NCBI RefSeq assembly: GCF_030269925.1
Contig: NC_085119.1
Coordinates: 7,477,001 to 7,541,000, forward strand
Direction of reading: 5' to 3'
DNA length: 64,000 nt
Source: Bombyx mori
Taxonomy: Eukaryota > Arthropoda > Insecta > Lepidoptera > Bombycidae
Part shown: positions 47,615 to 57,302 of the stretch, one piece after another
Layout of the letters: each line of letters begins with the position of its first letter
How positions within the stretch are numbered: the first letter of the stretch is position 1
Translations under genes and position numbers: made by a program
Notes under the pieces: generated by a model
The model's database searches: none
The model's input: the letters and a program-made list of their open reading frames with translations, nothing else
What the model was told of the DNA's origin: nothing

Positions 47615-49066
47615 ATGTTTAATCCATTTAAAAATATTTTCGTCTCCAATTTGAAGTACAATCAATGTAACAATTTTCACACCAATTCGTTACATCTAGC
47701 ATGGACAAAGGCGACTGCACCAAAATCTTTTATTCAAAATAACAAGAAAATTTATCCTCCACAACAAATTGATGAACCAACTCGACCAGCAGTAAGTTTA
47801 ATTATTTTACCATACTTTCTTTTTACTTAAGGATAGAAGATTTTACAAGCACATACTGTTAAGCGGTGTATTCTGCGGTTTATTATAGTATTGCCTTTCG
47901 AGATCTATTCCAAACGGTTTTCTCAATGCATCTATTTTCAAATTTTAATACTACCTCAATACTAGTCTCATGTAGAAGTACATATATTTCATATATGTCA
48001 TCATGTACATATATGTCATACTTTAGCCTAATTGTTTAAGTAATACTCTAAAATTCTCCACACTTGCATTTGCAGTTTTTTAATTAGTGCGTGTCCTGTC
48101 ATACTGTAGACAGGAACGACTCTTGTCTTTTGATATGGGCTCATAATAGATGCATTCTCTACGAAACTATACTGATAGTAACCCCACGTCCTCCTTGCTC
48201 GTAAGCTACAAAAGCCCATAAACATAGCAAACATGAATGCTGTGCTACTGACCCTGAAACAGCTCTCCTACATTTTAAACAAAAACATGTACATACATGT
48301 ATATACAACATAATAAAATAGGCAGGATGGCAATACATTTTGCGGTAGGCAGCGGCTTGGCTCTGCCCCTGGCATTGGTGAAGTTCATGGGCGACGGTAA
48401 ACACTCACCATCAGGTGGGTACGCTCGTCTGCCTACAAGGGCAATAAAAAAAAAAACATATCCTAGGCTTACTACATGCCTTACCACAACTCAGTGCAAT
48501 CCAATACTATAATTTTGAAATTCATTATGTTCTAGTTTGTGTGTCATCAAAAAACTAATATTAAATACAGCCCAGATAAGCTTTGGTATGTAGCCTGTCT
48601 CATACGAGGAATGACTGTTGATGAAGCACTAAAACAATTAAGTTTTGTCAATAAAAAAGGAGCATTATTTGTAAAGGAAGCTGTATTGGAAGCTCAAGAG
48701 ATGGCCATCAAAGACCACAATGTAGAATTCAAAAGTAATCTTTGGGTTGGTATGTAACTGTTATTTTTTTATCTAGTTATAGATACTTATTTATACTAAA
48801 GCATTAAAAGAAAATATATCAAAATGTAAAATTACTTTGTTTCAGCGGAATCGTTTTCAGGAAAAGGTATGGTGTTTAAAGGTATAAGGAGACATGCACG
48901 AGGCAGATTGGGTGAGGTGCGCTATAAGTATAGTCACTACTTTGTGAGACTTGAAGAGGGCAAGCCACCTACTGATTATTATAAACGTAAACCATTACTA
49001 CCTTCAAATCAGTTACAAGATTGGCTAGAACAAATGAGGAGAAGAAAAATAACAAACTCTTATTAA
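47615..49066 (+). CDS. MRPL22: Mitochondrial large ribosomal subunit protein uL22m (MRPL22)
   Basis: Nuclear-encoded uL22 of the mitochondrial large ribosomal subunit, a protein lining the exit tunnel. Three coding exons: 47615-47791 (donor GCA|GTAAGT), 48536-48749 (donor G|GTATGT) and 48846-49066, giving 203 residues, close to the mammalian length. The N-terminus [17 protein letters not shown] is basic and lacks acidic residues, as in a targeting peptide. The L22 core is in exons 2-3: [20 protein letters not shown], then [15 protein letters not shown], then the basic hairpin [20 protein letters not shown]. The C-terminus is [20 protein letters not shown] is at 49112-49117. The 5' flank has several ATCGAT-containing motifs (about 47515-47575) that resemble DRE-type sites. 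Intron 1 carries a 3' LINE tail at 48344-48456. Confidence 0.93.
48344..48456 (+). mobile_element. LINE 3' tail in MRPL22 intron 1
   Basis: Same 3' tail as at 6760 and 40841, in sense with MRPL22, ending AGGGCAATAAAAAAAAAA. It thus places an AATAAA inside the intron. Confidence 0.75.
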
Positions 49067-49111
49067 ATTAATGTACAACAATAATTAGAAATAGATGTTA
49101 ACTTTTACTTC

Positions 49112-49117
49112 AATAAA
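49112..49117 (+). terminator. Poly(A) signal of MRPL22
   Basis: AATAAA 46 bp past the MRPL22 stop codon, just before a minus-strand Bm1 remnant. Confidence 0.6.
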
Positions 49118-49145
49118 TATATTCTATAATAAAAAAAAAATGTTC

Positions 49146-49214
49146 TATTTTTTTATTGCTTAGATCTGTGGACGAGCTCACAGCTCACCTGGTGTTAAGT
49201 GGTTACTGGAGCCG
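49146..49214 (-). mobile_element. Bm1-type SINE, short 3' remnant
   Basis: Only the last 65 bp or so of Bm1 in minus orientation, directly after the MRPL22 poly(A) signal. Confidence 0.7.
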
Positions 49215-49308
49215 TAATGTAATGCAGTTGATTGGAGTATTGTCAGTAACTAACTTTTGGGCAATCACAGGGTCAGGGTTCATTTTTACATCAAAATTTC
49301 CACACCAG

Positions 49309-49478
49309 TGTGCTTAGTGCGAGTTTTTTAAAGTTCTCGAGAGCGTAAAAGTTAGCTCATATTTGTATGGAGTGGGATCGTTTGCGTACGTTTGCCGCTA
49401 GGGGCGCTGTTCCGACTGCATACAAAATTGGCTTAACTTTTACGCTATCGAGATCGTTAAGAAACTTTCACTAATAGA
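49309..49478. mobile_element. CTTAGTGCGAG MITE, complete copy
   Basis: Left TGCTTAGTGCGAGTTTTTTA ... GAGAGCGTAAAAGTTAGC and right GCTTAACTTTTACGCTATCG ... GAAACTTTCACTAA are imperfect inverted arms of about 45 bp around a conserved centre containing GCCGCTAGGGGCGCTGTTCC. No coding capacity. Confidence 0.65.
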
Positions 49479-50404
49479 GTAAGATCCCAGGGCCCCCAGA
49501 CGTCACGTATTTTCTAATGAACGAAATGTACTGTAACGGACGTGACGTCAGCTGTCATGCCCTGCGGCCAGCCAAGCCGCCAAGCCATATTAACACGCCC
49601 CCTTCCGCCACAGCCACCGCCGCCGCCGCCAGCCAAAGCCAATGAAGGGGGGATAGTGTTAATAAAACAAGCCGTGCCAGCCATTTCTACCTGCTTTCTG
49701 CATTCTCGCACAAATAAAAGAACTTGTCGTTACGCTGCTGGTTTTTATTGTCACATCATTTGCAACAGTACGCAATCGGCCGTAGTGTTAGTATGTACTA
49801 AGAACGCATGCCTACCTGCTACCTTGCTTAGACGGCCAATTTTCAGATAATATCAAGTATTCAAGGTACATAAAATCATTACCTACTTCACGTGAATTCT
49901 GAAAGCTGATTATTACGTATATTTTAGGCAATATCCTTAAAAATAAATCACCAATACTCCCAGACACTTTCCGTAGGCCGAATTGCTTTGCAGACGCTTT
50001 AAAGCTCCCAAAATAATGACCTAACTTCACGTAAATTCTGAAAGCTGATTTTTATATATATCCACCAGACAACTATTTTAAAACATCTTAAAAAAGACAG
50101 ACCGATCCAAGGGGCCAATCATCCCTTAAATTAAATTTAATACCTCTGTGGGTAAGAGCGCGAGGGCATTACCCACGCACGTGAGACTGAGTGAGACATG
50201 TATTAGAAAAAAAGAAAATACGGTTCAGTCAAATTTATTATAAAAAAAAGAATACAATATTCCTAAAATTGTATTAGAATAAATTGACTTCTTTGTCTCT
50301 CTATCTCTCTTTTACAGTTGACTCATATCAATTAATTATGAATATTAAAAGAAAATCAGTTAAAAATTAAATAATCAGGTAAATAATTAATCAAATGATA
50401 TTTA
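49479..50404. other. Gene-free; GC-rich patch at 49500-49690
   Basis: 49535-49555 has GACGTGACGTCAGCTGTCAT with a CRE-like palindrome, then a (CCG/CCA)-rich stretch. It might be a promoter or CpG-rich island, but no exon is visible. Confidence 0.35.
49878..50066 (+). repeat. Direct repeat pair about 139 bp apart
   Basis: CTTCACGTGAATTCTGAAAG at 49886 recurs as CTTCACGTAAATTCTGAAAG at 50025, with matching flanks over about 40 bp. No gene spans it. Confidence 0.6.
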
Positions 50405-50960
50405 TATGGAAATTGGCCCTATTGGCAACAAGGTGATGCTGTGTGTGTGGTGGGATTGGAAGGGCATTATTCATTATGAACTGTTATTAAAAAGCCGGAC
50501 CATTCTGAAATCTACTACGAACAACAGCTGATGAGATTAAAGCAAGAAGTTGAGAGAAAGCGCCCGGAATTAATCAACAGAAGGGGTGTGGTTTTTCAAC
50601 ATGATAACGCTAGACCTCACACATCTTTATCCACTCAGCAAAAATTAAGAGAGCTTGGCTGGGAGGTGTTAATGCATCCGCCGTATCGTCCTGACCTTGC
50701 ATCTTCAGATTTCCACCTGTTTCCGTCTTCAGAATTCTTTAGGCAGTGTCAGGTTAACATCATGAGAGGACAGTCAAAACCAATTGTCGCGGTATTTTGA
50801 TCAGAAGCCCCAAAATTTCTATAGCAATGGGATCATGTTCCTACCTACAAGATGGCAAAAAGTTATCGAACAAAATGGTACCTACATACTTTAGTTAAAT
50901 GTAAATAAACTATATTAAAAAATGTTGTGAATTTTCTTCAAAAATGCGAAGAAACTTGTT
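50405..50960 (+). mobile_element. Mariner fragment (transposase C-terminal half)
   Basis: VWWDWKGIIHYELL, then an open frame from 50531: LKQEVERKRPELINRRGVVF, QHDNARPHTSLSTQQKLREL, HPPYRPDLASSDFHLFPS, and after it a KWQKVIEQNGTY-like end in another frame. HDNARPH holds the second catalytic Asp; the third Asp motif reads PDLASSD. Mos1-like subgroup by these motifs. The N-terminal half and both ends are missing. Confidence 0.8.
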
Positions 50961-51687
50961 CCCCAACCTATTATATTGATTTTCAGGCATTATGGAAACA
51001 ATAATTCTTTTACCGATTGTGTAGCAGAATGTTGTAAGCTATGATGTTCCGATTTCTTTATGAAAAAGGTAGTTTTATCATCTGTAATTTAAGCTTTATT
51101 GTAATGAATATTTCACTTATAAGAGGAACACTTAACACCAGATAGGCCGTGAACTCCTCCAGCGATGTTAGCAATAAAAAATATCAATGATTATGGGGAT
51201 TATACAATCTGCCGATTTTCAAAAACCTAAGTAATGAAAATCATCAGTAGTGTGGTGCATGCAGCTGCTGAGATCTATGTATTTCCCATTCCTCGCCTAT
51301 CTTCTTCTCTTACTCTCTCGCACCGTCTCCATAATAATTTCCGTAGCGCGCTCGTATTTATTTTTTTGCAATTTTCAAACCTCTCGATCGATCGCCCCCA
51401 CCATGCGAACCGGCAAATTAATATCTGACAGGCCAAAGTAATTCGTTGTACCATTTTTTACATTTGGTTAAATCCGTTTACGCTCCCACGACAGTAAAAG
51501 AGCAAACATCTTAAAAGCTTTTTTAATTCTAGTATCTAATCTTCACATTCTAAAAGGTCCCCACAAACCTAGAGTAAATTCCCAATTAGCCTGTCAGGTC
51601 ATATTAGGTGTAGGTATAGCGGATGTCGATATTTTTTAGTAATTTTCTGTAATAGCTATATACTTACCTAAGTTAATATTAATAATA
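50961..51687. other. Gene-free stretch between mariners
   Basis: AT-rich with a Bm1 scrap; short overlapping frames at 51234-51441 are unsupported. Confidence 0.5.
51128..51180 (+). mobile_element. Bm1-like 3' remnant, decayed
   Basis: CACTTAACACCAGATAGGCC then a diverged end with GTTAGCAATAAAAAA. Plus orientation. Confidence 0.5.
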
Positions 51688-53379
51688 GGGGTTAAAGTAT
51701 GAAAAATTGCCGTTTTATTATAATAGGTACATATTTCGAATTGACATAGAACCTTCATGGTTTGGGATTTAGTTTTAGATTGAGATTGAGTTTAATTTAG
51801 ATTTGATTGAAACTTTTTTCAAATGGTACCTAAACTGGAGTATGAAACCTAGGTACCTATGAGCTTCTTGTTTTAAAAAAATGTGCAACCTTCGATTGTC
51901 GACTTTCAATTGTGTTTTTTTTATTCAGCTTAGACAAGAAAGATGGATACTTAAAAAATTCGAGTGATTTTTGAATACGAGTTCCGATGCGGAACTAACG
52001 CTGCAGAAACAGCTCGCAATATCAATGTTGCGTTTGAAGAGGGGATTGCTAATGAACGCACCGTGCGATTTTGGTGAAAACGCTTTCGCGATGGAAATTT
52101 TGATTTGAAGAACGAACCACGTGGAAGACCGCCCACATATTAGGTATGTGAATAACAATGAATCGAAAGAGATGGTGGAAGTCGATCTGAGCCAAACTAC
52201 CCAGGAATTAGCGGCATGGTTTAACGTGACTTTGCCAACAATATCGACTCATTTGCTTCAAAACAATAAAATAAAAAAATAAAAATGAAAAATGGGTGCC
52301 TCGTGATTTGACTGATCTGCAGAAAGAAACGCGTGTTGAGACTTGTGTTGCCTTGTTGAATCGATACAGATATGAAGGAATTTTGGATCGAATTGTGATC
52401 TGATGAAAAGTGGATTCTTTACGATAACCGTAAGCGAAAAATGCAATGGCTGACCCCAGGTCAAACGCCGCAACAGTGTCCTAAAGCAAAGCTTACCAAT
52501 TAAAAATTAATGGTAACTGTTTGGTAGTCTCAGCATGGTATTATTCACTATAGCTTTTTCCGATCTGGTCAAGCAATAACGGCAGATGTCTACTGTGCCG
52601 AACTCCGAACAATGATAGCAAAACTTGTAGTGAAACAACCCCGACTCATGAATCGGTCTTCACCATACAGCACGAGAAACCGTTTTTAACTCTACAAGAA
52701 CTGCAATTAGAAATCATTTGTCACCCTTCGTATTCGCCAGACCTTGCTCCAACGGACTACCATTTTTTTCGTGATTTGGACAATTTTCCACGCGATAAAA
52801 AGTTTTCTTCCCAAGAGGCAGTACAAAATGCTTTCACACAGTTTGTAGAACGATCTTCTCTGAGCATCAGTTTCCACAATGTCCTTCATGAAGCAAAGGA
52901 TCGCGGCAGATGGAGGGAAGTCGTACGGGAGAAACTGATGCAGCGGGGGAGTCTCGACCCTCAGTAATGAGGAAAACGACGCGAGGAGGAGTAGAATCTA
53001 GATTACCAGAGTTCTATCGCAAAGTGACGAATGACCTTCCTATTAGATGGCAGCAATGTATAGATAACTAGCGACCCGCCCTCGCTTCGCTTCGGAAACA
53101 TTAAAACACACATGAAACAAAAAAATTAAAATAAAAAAAAAATAAAAAAAAGTAGCCTATGTTCATCAGGGACAATGTCGGCTTCTAATGGAAAAACAAT
53201 TTTTCAAATCGGTCCAGTAGTTTCGGAGCCTATTCGAAACAAACAAACAAACAAATCTTTCCTCTTTATAATATTAGTATAGATATAGATAATGGTAGAT
53301 ATGTTGATTAAACAAATATGTTAAATGAAAAAAAAATACAATTTTTCAGTACAAATCGGCAATTTCATACTTTAACCCC
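51688..53379 (+). mobile_element. Cecropia-like mariner with both inverted ends, inactivated
   Basis: GGGGTTAAAGTATGAAAAAT at 51688 and the complement of its relative at 53356-53379 are inverted ends, each next to TA. Between them transposase pieces appear in order: EYEFRCGTNAAETARNINVA, NERTVRFW, EPRGRPPTY, SDEKWILYDNRKRKMQWLTP with the first Asp (SDEKW), VVKQPRLMNRSS, YSPDLAPTDYHFF-like (third Asp region near 52740) and a C-terminal end. There are numerous stops, and HDNARPH is lost. A Helitron occupies 53068-53283, which explains the length beyond 1.3 kb. Confidence 0.75.
53068..53283 (-). mobile_element. Non-autonomous Helitron-like element of a second type, inside a mariner
   Basis: On the minus strand it starts TCTATACTAATATTATAAAG and ends GGGCGGGTCGCTAG, inserted between A and T. 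The 5' part (with GTTTGTTTGTTTGTTT and a CCGATTTGAAAAA motif) belongs to the widespread lepidopteran Lep1-like Helitron type. The 3' terminal 30 bp or so match the differently headed copies at 1271 and 55348. It interrupts the mariner at 51688-53379. Confidence 0.75.
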
Positions 53380-53500
53380 TAATAATAATAAACTTCAACA
53401 GAAGAGGTTCCCTTTTGCACAAAGGTCAATTTTAGCAGATAAACATTAAGAACAAAGGCTTTTTCTGTTACATTTATTCTAGGTCCCCCACAATTGGGAC

Positions 53501-53747
53501 TGTGGCGTTTTATTATGCGTAAGCCGGAACGCACGAGATGTGGGAAAAAGGAGATAGTCTGTGCCACAATACCTTTTTACCGCCAAATATGAAAAACATA
53601 AAAATAATTTATAATGTGATAATAACTAATTTAATGTAATTACTTTATGCCACTACAACAATAAAATTTATATTGATTCAACTGTGGTGTTAATTACATA
53701 AAACACGACTACGGCGAAATAAAGAAGGGACTATATGAACTCCCTCA
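53501..53747 (+). mobile_element. Solo LTR with GGAC target duplication
   Basis: 247 bp from TGTGGCG to CTCCCTCA (TG...CA ends), flanked by GGAC at 53497-53500 and 53748-53751. Homologous to the LTR at 63115-63392 (GTAAGCCGGAACGCAC, CTTTTTACCGCC, ACAACAATAAAATTTATATT, AATAAAGAAGGGACT). Left behind by recombination between two LTRs of a Gypsy/BEL-type element. Confidence 0.85.
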
Positions 53748-54049
53748 GGACTTTGCCCTTTATTCCTCTTCCCTAAAATGAGGCAGATTACTTGTCGACA
53801 TATATTATTATAGCCATTAATATACGCATATAGGTATCTAGATGAAATAAAAAGGACATTTCAATTGTATTGTTTTTTAATGTAAAATAATATTTAAAAT
53901 AGGTTTGCTACGATATAAGTACTATAAAGAAACCTACGAAGTTCATCACATCAAAGAGCTCTATAATTCTCTTATCAGTAGATAATGGTATTTAATATAG
54001 GCTCGACGCCCACCTTGATATTTCAAAGTTTTAACTACTTTGGGATAGT

Positions 54050-54182
54050 ATCTTGTCCAGAATTTCTGTTAAAAGAAATCGCTTTTAACGATAAGACCAC
54101 CTATTGTACAAATGTATCTGCTTGTGGAGGGTTTTCTAATGTTGTGTTTTGGTGTGCAAAAAAGTGTGTTCTCTTTCTCTAT
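54050..54182 (+). mobile_element. 3' UTR fragment of the same CR1-like LINE
   Basis: Shares GAAATCGCTTTTAACGATAA, the CCTATTGTA block and GTTTTGGTGTGCAA with 6035-6145, and ends in CT-rich sequence like that copy. Only about 130 bp of 3' UTR remain. Confidence 0.6.
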
Positions 54183-54404
54183 AAAAAAAAGTGCGTGTCA
54201 CGCAACAAAAAAAGAAAAGCTCCGTAGATGTGATGAACTTTCTAGATTAAATTCAAGTAAGATTAAATTTTATTGAATCAAAAATTAAGTACAAAACTAT
54301 GCTTACAGGGTGAGTTCACTGTTCCTGAAATCGAATACAGGTAGTAACGCAGATAGATTATATTTGACATGTCAGTAGAAAAATGTAAACTGAGTTTTTT
54401 TAAC

Positions 54405-54529
54405 TTTTTTTATTGCTTAGATGGGTGGACGAGCTCACAGCCCACCTGGTATTAAGTGGTTACTGGAGCCCATAGACATCTACGTAAATGTGCCACCCAC
54501 CTTGTGATATAAGTTGTAAAGTATCAGGT
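54405..54529 (-). mobile_element. Bm1-type SINE, 3' remnant
   Basis: Minus orientation; GGACGAGCTCACAGCCCACC and the next 90 bp of Bm1, then diverges. Confidence 0.75.
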
Positions 54530-55347
54530 ATACTTGAGTCGACTATTATCAAAGCCGGCAATGTGACTTTTGGACAATTATTGGTAAATCAGAAAAACGA
54601 ATTATTGACTTTGTATTCCATTGGCAGTCACAAAACTCTTCTGAACGACATCTTAGATAAATAACAGGTTAAGTATTAACCTTTATTTAATGCAGGTTTT
54701 GAACCGTATTCTTTGAAGGAGACGATTATATTCAAATCAATCTGTATCGACATATCAATAACATTTTTTTGTCCAAATGCACAGATTGCCACCTTTGATA
54801 ATAGACGACTCACTTACACTTCCGTTTTTTTGTATTTAAATAATGTAGGTAATCAAGGAATTTATGGCTTATAGCCCTTCAAATTATATTGGTACATAAC
54901 AAGTACCGAAACTACTTAATACAACAAATTTATCATGTTTTCCTCTAAAATTAGCTCGTAGTAGTTTCTTCCCATTTCGGCATCGGATCAACAGTCTCTT
55001 ATACTTACATATACTTATGAGTAACAGTACTTATAATAGTTACTAATTTATTAAGATCCATCACCGTGTATGAACTTTATTCATATTTTTATATTAATGT
55101 TACTATACTATAATACTACGTAAATATATAATATATGTATAGGTGATTGAATGATAATAAATGTTGATTATTTATTTAAATAACTTGAACAATTGTTTTG
55201 GACAGCATTATTGTTCAAATTAGTTGCCCCTTAGAACCGGTTGGAACGTATTGAGATTATTTTTTTATTAATTACCTCAAACTTCTAGTAGGTATAGAAT
55301 CTAGAATAACTGATTCCAAAACATTAGTTTCTTGAAAATAATTATCA

Positions 55348-55569
55348 TCACTACATAGTATAAAACAAAGTCGCTTTCTCTGTCCCTATATCTGTCGGTT
55401 CCTATGTATGCTTAAATCTTTAAAACTACGCAACGGATTTTGATGCGGTTTTTTTTAAAAGATAAAGTGATTGAAGAGGAAGGTTTATATGTATAATAAC
55501 ATCCATTAAATAGTGGAGAAATCAGTAATAAATTACAGTTTCCGAAGCGAAGCGAGGGCGGGTCGCTAA
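55348..55569 (+). mobile_element. Non-autonomous Helitron-like element, copy 2
   Basis: Same 222-bp element as 1271-1492, same 5' TCACTACATAG and same 3' hairpin, ending GCTAA instead of GCTAG (one substitution). Preceded by A and followed by T. Confidence 0.75.
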
Positions 55570-56182
55570 TAATAATATAATTTAATTTCATGAAAATACG
55601 TTGATAATAAAAACTCGTTGATTTTTTAATAAAGCGTTAAACGAATGCTTCATAAACAAAAGAGACGCAAGCGCTTAAAAAACTTGGAACGAAACAAAGA
55701 ATGAGGTCAGATCTCTGTGTGTGTTTGTGTCTTTTTTCTTAACTTTAGGTGATATAAGCTTCGACATTATTTCGTAAGTCGAGCGAATAGTATATCTCAA
55801 TGCATAAAATACATTAGAACCAATAAAAAATAAAAAAGTCAGAGCGTATGCCCCGAATGTCGAAATCTTAGTATCTATGTATACTGGCGCGAAACGCCAT
55901 CAAACACAAACCAATAACATATCTTTTTGCTGCTCCTCTCAGGGCATATTCTCAAATTAAAATAATAATATAAAGCTTGTTTTAATACTAAATGTACGAA
56001 TAAAGCATTATTCATATAATAAAGGTATACGACCACGTCGGGTAGTAAACGTAATACATAAATCAATCACTTAAACGTAATATGTCACCTATCGCTTACG
56101 TCACTAAATATTGACGATACAAAAGTAAAAAAAATACACCGTTCCAGGAATTATAGTCTAGTGTCATACATCAAACATCCAT

Positions 56183-56195
56183 GGGGGGGGGGGGG
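56183..56195 (+). repeat. Run of 13 G
   Basis: Uninterrupted G run after CATCCAT; unusual in an AT-rich background and possibly length-variable. Confidence 0.85.
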
Positions 56196-56529
56196 CACAC
56201 TGGTATATGGACATTTAAATTCTCCAGTATAAAAACTGCATCTATATTTGTAACTGTAGGACTAGCAACAGGATAGTGAAAATCACGTGTGTGCGTTGTC
56301 TGGAAACTGAACTGAATTCAATTCCCCAATTGCTTAACCAAATTACATTTGGTTAATTACTATTTACAAACATGTATTATACTCGTGGAAACAGCCCTTA
56401 CAGGGCGGTTTTGTTTCAATGCTCCCGAGCATTATTCACATGTGAATTTGGTGTTGAAATAAACCCACAACTGTTCCGTAAACAACAATTGCGAACAACA
56501 TCTAACATCTTATGTCCATGTTTATACTA

Positions 56530-57021
56530 AGTGAGCCTTAGTATGAATATGGACAAAACGATCGGACGTCGAACGCCAATGTATTGCTTTTCCGACTTCG
56601 AGAAAAACATCAATCGTCGAATCCAACTAGAATTGGCAGCGTTCGGAAAGCTGCGCTAAATCTGTTCGTCTCAAATACCCCACTGTCTCAAGATAAAAGT
56701 CTACCAGTGTATGTTGCCAGTTATGACATACGATAGCCTGCGAAATCGAATCAGAATTGAGGAGATTCGCAGAAGAATCAAGGTAACTGACAGCCCGAAG
56801 AATTGCAAGATTGAAGTGGCAGTGGGCAGGCTTGTAGAACAGATGGTTGCTAGGGCCGAGAAGTTCTCCAGAAAGCGCGGTGTGAGTAGGCCTCCTATGA
56901 GGTGGACTGACGATATATTAAAAGTCGCAGGAATCCGTAGGATGCAGGTTGGGCAAGATCGATTATTGTGGCGAACCTTGGGGAAGCTTATATCCAGCAG
57001 TCGACGTGCATGGACGTAATT
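56530..57021 (+). mobile_element. RTE-clade LINE fragment (RT C-terminal part, decayed)
   Basis: Frames read FEKNINRRIQLELAAFGKLR, then MLPVMTY..., EEIRRRIKVTD, and at the end RPPMRWTDDILKVAGIRRMQ, all typical of RTE C-termini. A stop follows FGKLR and the part with the usual ARRTDGRWG motif is missing or altered, so it is dead. No ATG-repeat tail remains. Confidence 0.7.
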
Positions 57022-57274
57022 AACTGGGTACATATCTTAGTAACTATTGATATTTTTTTGTAGCGGTATGTCGGAACTGTAAACTGAAGAATGAGCTATA
57101 ATAAACACAAAGTTAAGTAGGATTTTAAATTTTATAATTACTTCACTTTGTTTATGTACTTCAATTGCTCATTTGTACAAACAACAGTAAATAAAAAAAA
57201 TTGTATGCGTACCTATTCCCTATTTCTAAACATTTGCACTATTTACAAGCAAAACCATAATATACCTGACCCTG

Positions 57275-57280
57275 TTTATT
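57275..57280 (-). terminator. Poly(A) signal of the SLC35A3-like gene
   Basis: AATAAA on the minus strand, 23 bp beyond the TGA stop. It is the nearest canonical hexamer. Confidence 0.6.
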
Positions 57281-57302
57281 ACTGGAGCTCTTCGTGTATT
57301 TA

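Larger units (their letters stand above)
54530..56529. other. Gene-free apart from one Helitron
   Basis: AT-rich; nothing recognised except 55348-55569 and the G run. Confidence 0.5.

Noticed and set aside
49542..49850. Proline-rich 102-codon frame
   Set aside because: Generated by a short CCG/CCA repeat; opposite-strand frame is equally open.
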